Source: Metarhizium brunneum (Eukaryota > Ascomycota > Sordariomycetes > Hypocreales > Clavicipitaceae). From it: a stretch of 64,000 nucleotides of DNA. Of the stretch, positions 60,033 to 64,000 are shown in pieces (position 1 is the first letter of the stretch; every line of letters begins with the position of its first letter). The stretch spans positions 1,240,001-1,304,000 of the forward strand of contig NC_089426.1 of NCBI RefSeq assembly GCF_013426205.1, written 5' to 3'. The position numbers were made by a program, and so were the translations under genes. The notes under the pieces are model-generated. The model had not been told where the DNA came from. It ran no database searches and saw only the letters and a list, made by a program, of their open reading frames with translations.

Positions 60033-61859
60033 ATCTTTTTTTTGACTTTTGCTATTACTACTACTAAAGTTAAGCTAGCGTCTTGGTCAATTGCTTATTT
60101 TTTTTGTTTATTCCTCAATTCGGTCTAGTGCATTGGATGCTTCTCCCGCATTTGCGGGGATCACAAGACGGAAGGCTGAGCTTATAGTAGATACCAGCAG
60201 CATTCCAAGGGGCATGTGAGCCCAATGGGCTTCTTATTCCACCGAGCTTGTCTCGTCTCTCAGCTGGCACGCAGAAGGCTCCTTTCTTCGAGTAGCGGTC
60301 TTTCTGATCTCGCCGTCGCCGACCACGGTTCTATGAGAGCTCATTGCAGTGTGAATGCGATGCGCAACCAATGATGGCCAGGATAGACTATCGCGGAGTG
60401 CCTTGTGAACAATCGTGTCCGGTTCGTTTAAATGTCCGCCGTAGCCTGCATTAAAGTTAGCCTGACCGCTGGGCTCATACGACGGGTTTTGTGCTCCGAT
60501 GAAAATGCTTTGATGTGACAGGAATGATGGGCATGATTGACCCGTCCTGCACGAGACCTGCGGACTGTTCCAGCAGTGGGAGGGCTAATAATAGTACATA
60601 AAAGCTTGCCGAGGACGATAGAGACGAGTAAAAGCTCCGATGCAACTCATATTGTTGACATAAAGAACTCCTCTTACCAGAATTGTCCTGCATGTCTGGC
60701 CTTTTTGCTGCCCCCATCTGTTAGCTCCTTGAGAAGCAAACGTTCGTATCGCTAGTGTTAGCCAGGAATGAGAGGATATCTGGGACAATAAAGGCGTACT
60801 GATAAGAAGACTCGGTAGCTTGATGAAACACTCTCTGTTTTGGTGTTGTGTAAGCCTGAGAGCCTCATGCATGACACAACGTTGTCTGAACTAGTTGCAG
60901 TTGATATCCGGCCTGTGCTGTGAAACTCGCAAGATCAAGTCATGGAATATGTAGCGTACAAAAAGATTGATAAATTCATAGCTGCTCAAGTAGTCTGGGT
61001 GAGCTGCGCCAATACCTCCGCCATGACCAGACGCAAGACTCTGTGGAGTGCACTCCAAAGTATCAACATGCACTTCCCTTTTTGAAATATACCTATGAAT
61101 CACGTTTGCCGTGTCTCTATCGTTTTTATGAAGCAAGTTTGGCGGCAAGCTGCTCTGGAGGATTCTCTGGTGGGTTTCGTAACTATACCTGGAAGAAAAC
61201 ATCTGATTGCTGTTCGGCTCGCGAATCAACATCCATTGAAATCATTCATTTCCTAGAGATAATATGTGGGATGAGAGAGATGAAGCCTTGGACGCAGCAA
61301 AGCGTCCAAGGCACAGAACGTGGCTACGGGTAAGTGAAGTTAAGACGATTTTTTGGTCATGCTTACCGAGCACAATGTCCGTTAATTTGAGAAGAAGAGA
61401 TATGTGTAAGCCATGTGTGATAAAACAGATGTATGGGAAATTTCTTGCATGAAACAAGTATGGTTATTTCAGATAGCTCGCAAAAGTGTGCGATGGAGGA
61501 TGGAGAAGCTAGAAAGGCGCTTGAGGCGATGTCTAGCTTTGATGTAGAGTATAATACGTGACCCTGGGCTCCAAAATCAAGGATATTGGAAGTATTGCAC
61601 TTCATTATAGACTAGGCAAGCTGAAACTAATACGTCTACACGATATATGAGATCTTTCTCCTATTAATACTACAATGTATAAGTATGAGTAAGACGCGCA
61701 GAGCTCCGGGCAATTCTACCAAGTCCATCAATCAATTCAACACATTTATTTGGCATACGAAATTACCCTACGTTTGGTTTGAACGCTTGACCAACTTTTA
61801 CCCATATACTCCATATCTTCTGCTGCTTCCAACAGTACCAAATCACAAGGACACTCTAC
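60033..61859. other. Intergenic between tRNA-Met and MOB-family gene
   Basis: No coding gene or further tRNA recognised. The end should contain the 3' UTR of the minus-strand MOB gene. Confidence 0.6.
60036..60043 (+). terminator. Pol III terminator of tRNA-Met
   Basis: A run of eight T residues starts four bases after the tRNA 3' end, the usual RNA polymerase III stop signal. Confidence 0.85.
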
Positions 61860-63038
61860 TTACACCCTACGACCCAAAGACGATATATACTTCCCCCTCT
61901 CCACATTTGCATACAAGTACGGCTTTGAGCCCAGCGGAAAGGTCCCGTCGGCCGTCCAAAGATCAATAAGGTACTGCATCGGCTCCAGCTCTTCGGGCCG
62001 CAGCATGTCAAGCGTAGTCGCCGTAAGAATGAAGTGGCTGAAGCAGCTATTTAGCTGCTTCTCCAGGTTGAAGTGGTAGAATGAATCGACGAAATGGTTC
62101 CAGTATAAGTGAGCGTACACGCGAAAGATTTGGCGAAAGATGAGCTGCGCGGTGCTGGAAAAGTGTTTTGGGAATCCACTTCGGCTACCCGGCCACTCTT
62201 CGACGGGATCTTGGTGGAAGAGGTGTGATGCCGTCGGGGCAGAGTATTCCTGGTGAAGGGCAAAAGAAACACCGTCCGGGTCGGTAGGAAACATGGAGCT
62301 ATCGTCAATTTTCCCCGAGATCCATCGTTGCATGAGGGTCATGTATTCGTTGGCGGGGAGATCCACGGGCTCGTGGTTCTTGTTGAGCCAGGTATATGAC
62401 CGGTTCCTGGACCGTGTTTTAGCCAAGGGAAAAGCGCGGTGTGATATGGGGGTCTTGGGAGGAACGGATTCTTACGTTCCGGCTGACATCTGGGGACAGC
62501 TTGACTTGTTGCAAATAGCTTTGCCGTTGTCCTCTTTCTCGTGGACGACTCGAACGAAATTCCACAGAATGCGGTAATGCTCAACCACTTGCCTTTGTTA
62601 GTTCGCCCATTCATGCCCATGTCCTGCCGTAAATTGCAGTATAACTAATGTACCTTGATGTGCTATCCACTCTCCATGTTCGACGGTCTTTGGCCGCGCA
62701 CTCAGTGTCATCAAGTTCCCCTTAACAATATGCTTGGAGTACGCAGGATTCAGCCACAATGGCAATGGTCGAGGCCAGTCGATGGTCGGCGGCGTGATGC
62801 GCATCGACTCACTCAGTGACGGAGACTGCGGGAGTGAGACCCTCGGCGCCGAATTCGATGGCCTGAGTCCGCCGAGGATGGGTTCATCGCTAGGGATGAT
62901 GGGGTTCGCATGCTCTATTCTTGGTGCAGCTCGCATGCGAGCGTTGCTGTCTTGTATTAGTCACCGACGGTAGTTTGTACGGAAGCCCAGGGGGAGACTA
63001 AGCAAAACTACTTACAGTCCCGAAAACAGATTCGACAT
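61860..63038 (-). CDS. MOB/phocein-family protein (Mob3-like)
   Basis: Four exons on the minus strand, 63038-63016, 62946-62654, 62587-62476 and 62406-61860, encode 324 residues. Exon 1 is only 23 nt (MSNLFSGL). The N-terminal extension contains MRAAPRIEHANPIIPSDEPI. The MOB core has a zinc site of C-x4-C (CNKSSC near residue 130) and H-x4-H (HLYWNH near 240), as in Mob1/phocein proteins. Typical helices follow: SGFPKHFSSTAQLIFRQIFR and LEKQLNSCFSHFILTATTLD. MOB proteins are kinase co-activators; the phocein/Mob3 class belongs to the STRIPAK complex that controls fungal development. The SYTWLNKNHEPVDLPANEY segment and the long N-terminus favour the Mob3/phocein-like class over Mob1 or Mob2, but the subclass is inference. 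The third acceptor (AAGGCAAG) was fixed by frame. Confidence 0.85.
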
Positions 63039-64000
63039 GATGTGTCCCCTTTACCCTCGATTACTAAAACATGATGTCGAAGAAGACTGACAGAACTGAG
63101 GGAAAAGAGGGAGCCGTCAGGGAAGACGGGCAGCAAAAGCAAGTTCCGCCCGTGCGGCATGTTGACTGAAGGTTGGGCCGTCTGCCTGCCATGTGCCATG
63201 GTCGCATCGAGGGGCAGAGTAGCACAGAAACCAATGGCAATTTGTACAACTAGGCGGATGCTGGTAATCAGTGAGGGTGTGCTACCTCATTATGTGCCAA
63301 GGAAATCAAAACATGGTGTTACAATGCCGGCCGATGGACGGTAAAACGGTGGTTGGGCGAGATGGCGTTGCTTGACAGAGTACGGAGCATATCCACGGGA
63401 TTTTTGTCCGTAGTCAAACTGTTAAGCTCTAGGAAAACCCGAGACGAAGATGTACACAGCATTATAAGTGATTCCGTGATACGTACGCAGTTATGGAGTA
63501 CTCTGAGCGCAGTATTGTACGCGAAGTGTTGCGGCCAGTTCCTGTCGTCAGTCCATGGCCTCTACGGAGTACACTGGCCTCGAGGCGTATCGTGGAGCCG
63601 CTCCGCTCACCCCGTCAATTTCGAGTTGGTTCAACCAGTTGACCAGGCCCCTGCATTCAATCCGATGGCGGTTGGCGAATGAAATTGAAATTGAGATGAA
63701 CTCGGCATGACATGAACGTTCCTCTGGTGTTGATTCACTTGAGGGCCCAGATGAGACTAGCGCCTTTTCGGCGACGAATTCGCCACGTGCTGCGCCACAA
63801 GATTGCTCCATACTTGAGTCACCAGGCTTTGTTAGACACTTGTTCTAGGCGGTTTCTCTGCTGTTCAACAAGGCTAAACTACATATGTACGGAGTAACTG
63901 TTGGGGCTAGAGATGTGACTCTTCTAAAATTTGTGCATCAGATGACGCTGCCGAAAATCACCAGACCCTCACCGCGGACCTGAACACTGTTTACCTGCCA
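63039..64000. other. MOB-family gene promoter region to window end
   Basis: No gene recognised. Two exact TACGGAGTA nonamers lie at 63563-63571 and 63888-63896. If another gene is controlled from here, its start lies beyond the window. Confidence 0.6.

Overview
The window is nuclear DNA of a filamentous ascomycete, most likely a sordariomycete of the order Hypocreales (a Clavicipitaceae-like genome is my best guess, from protein style and intergenic motifs, not from a database match). The signs are short spliceosomal introns (about 45-110 nt, GT..AG, many with a CTNA-type branch point), eukaryote-only families (karyopherin, MOB, Zn2Cys6 factor, SPRY trafficking adaptor, DUF6590), and an intron-bearing tRNA-Met. 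There are no operons, no bacterial genes and no CRISPR array. I support 12 protein genes and 1 tRNA gene. I rebuilt exon structures by hand from splice signals and reading frame.

Layout. 1588-3491 (+): nine-exon DUF6590 protein. 4801-5739 (+): short-chain dehydrogenase. 5963-7377 (-): N2227/carnosine N-methyltransferase-like enzyme, sharing a 459-bp divergent promoter with 7837-8347 (+), a two-exon PAC4-type proteasome assembly chaperone. 9316-12265 (+): Kap104/transportin. Then 9.3 kb without a recognisable gene leads to a Zn2Cys6 transcription factor (21577-23807, +), which probably has an extra C-terminal exon reaching 24219. Another 6.4 kb without genes follows. 30637-32278 (-): Ear1/Ssh4-like endosomal SPRY adaptor. 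33719-34816 (-): single-pass membrane protein. 37011-38894 (-): large disordered protein. 44181-45347 (-): membrane-anchored endonuclease/exonuclease/phosphatase-fold protein. 49262-50026 (+): acidic disordered protein ending in a KVRF motif. 53529-59120 (+): 1863-residue DH/PH-like RhoGEF-type protein. 59923-60032 (+): tRNA-Met. 61860-63038 (-): MOB/phocein-family protein.

The genes are mostly unrelated housekeeping and regulatory functions (nuclear import, proteasome assembly, ubiquitin-linked membrane-protein sorting, Rho and MOB signalling). I see no secondary-metabolite cluster. About half of the window is non-coding. Its most striking feature is an exact nonamer, TACGGAGTA/TACTCCGTA, which I counted 15 times, always outside called coding sequence. 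The second is the gene desert on both sides of the Zn2Cys6 regulator, which also carries the alternative C-terminal exon.
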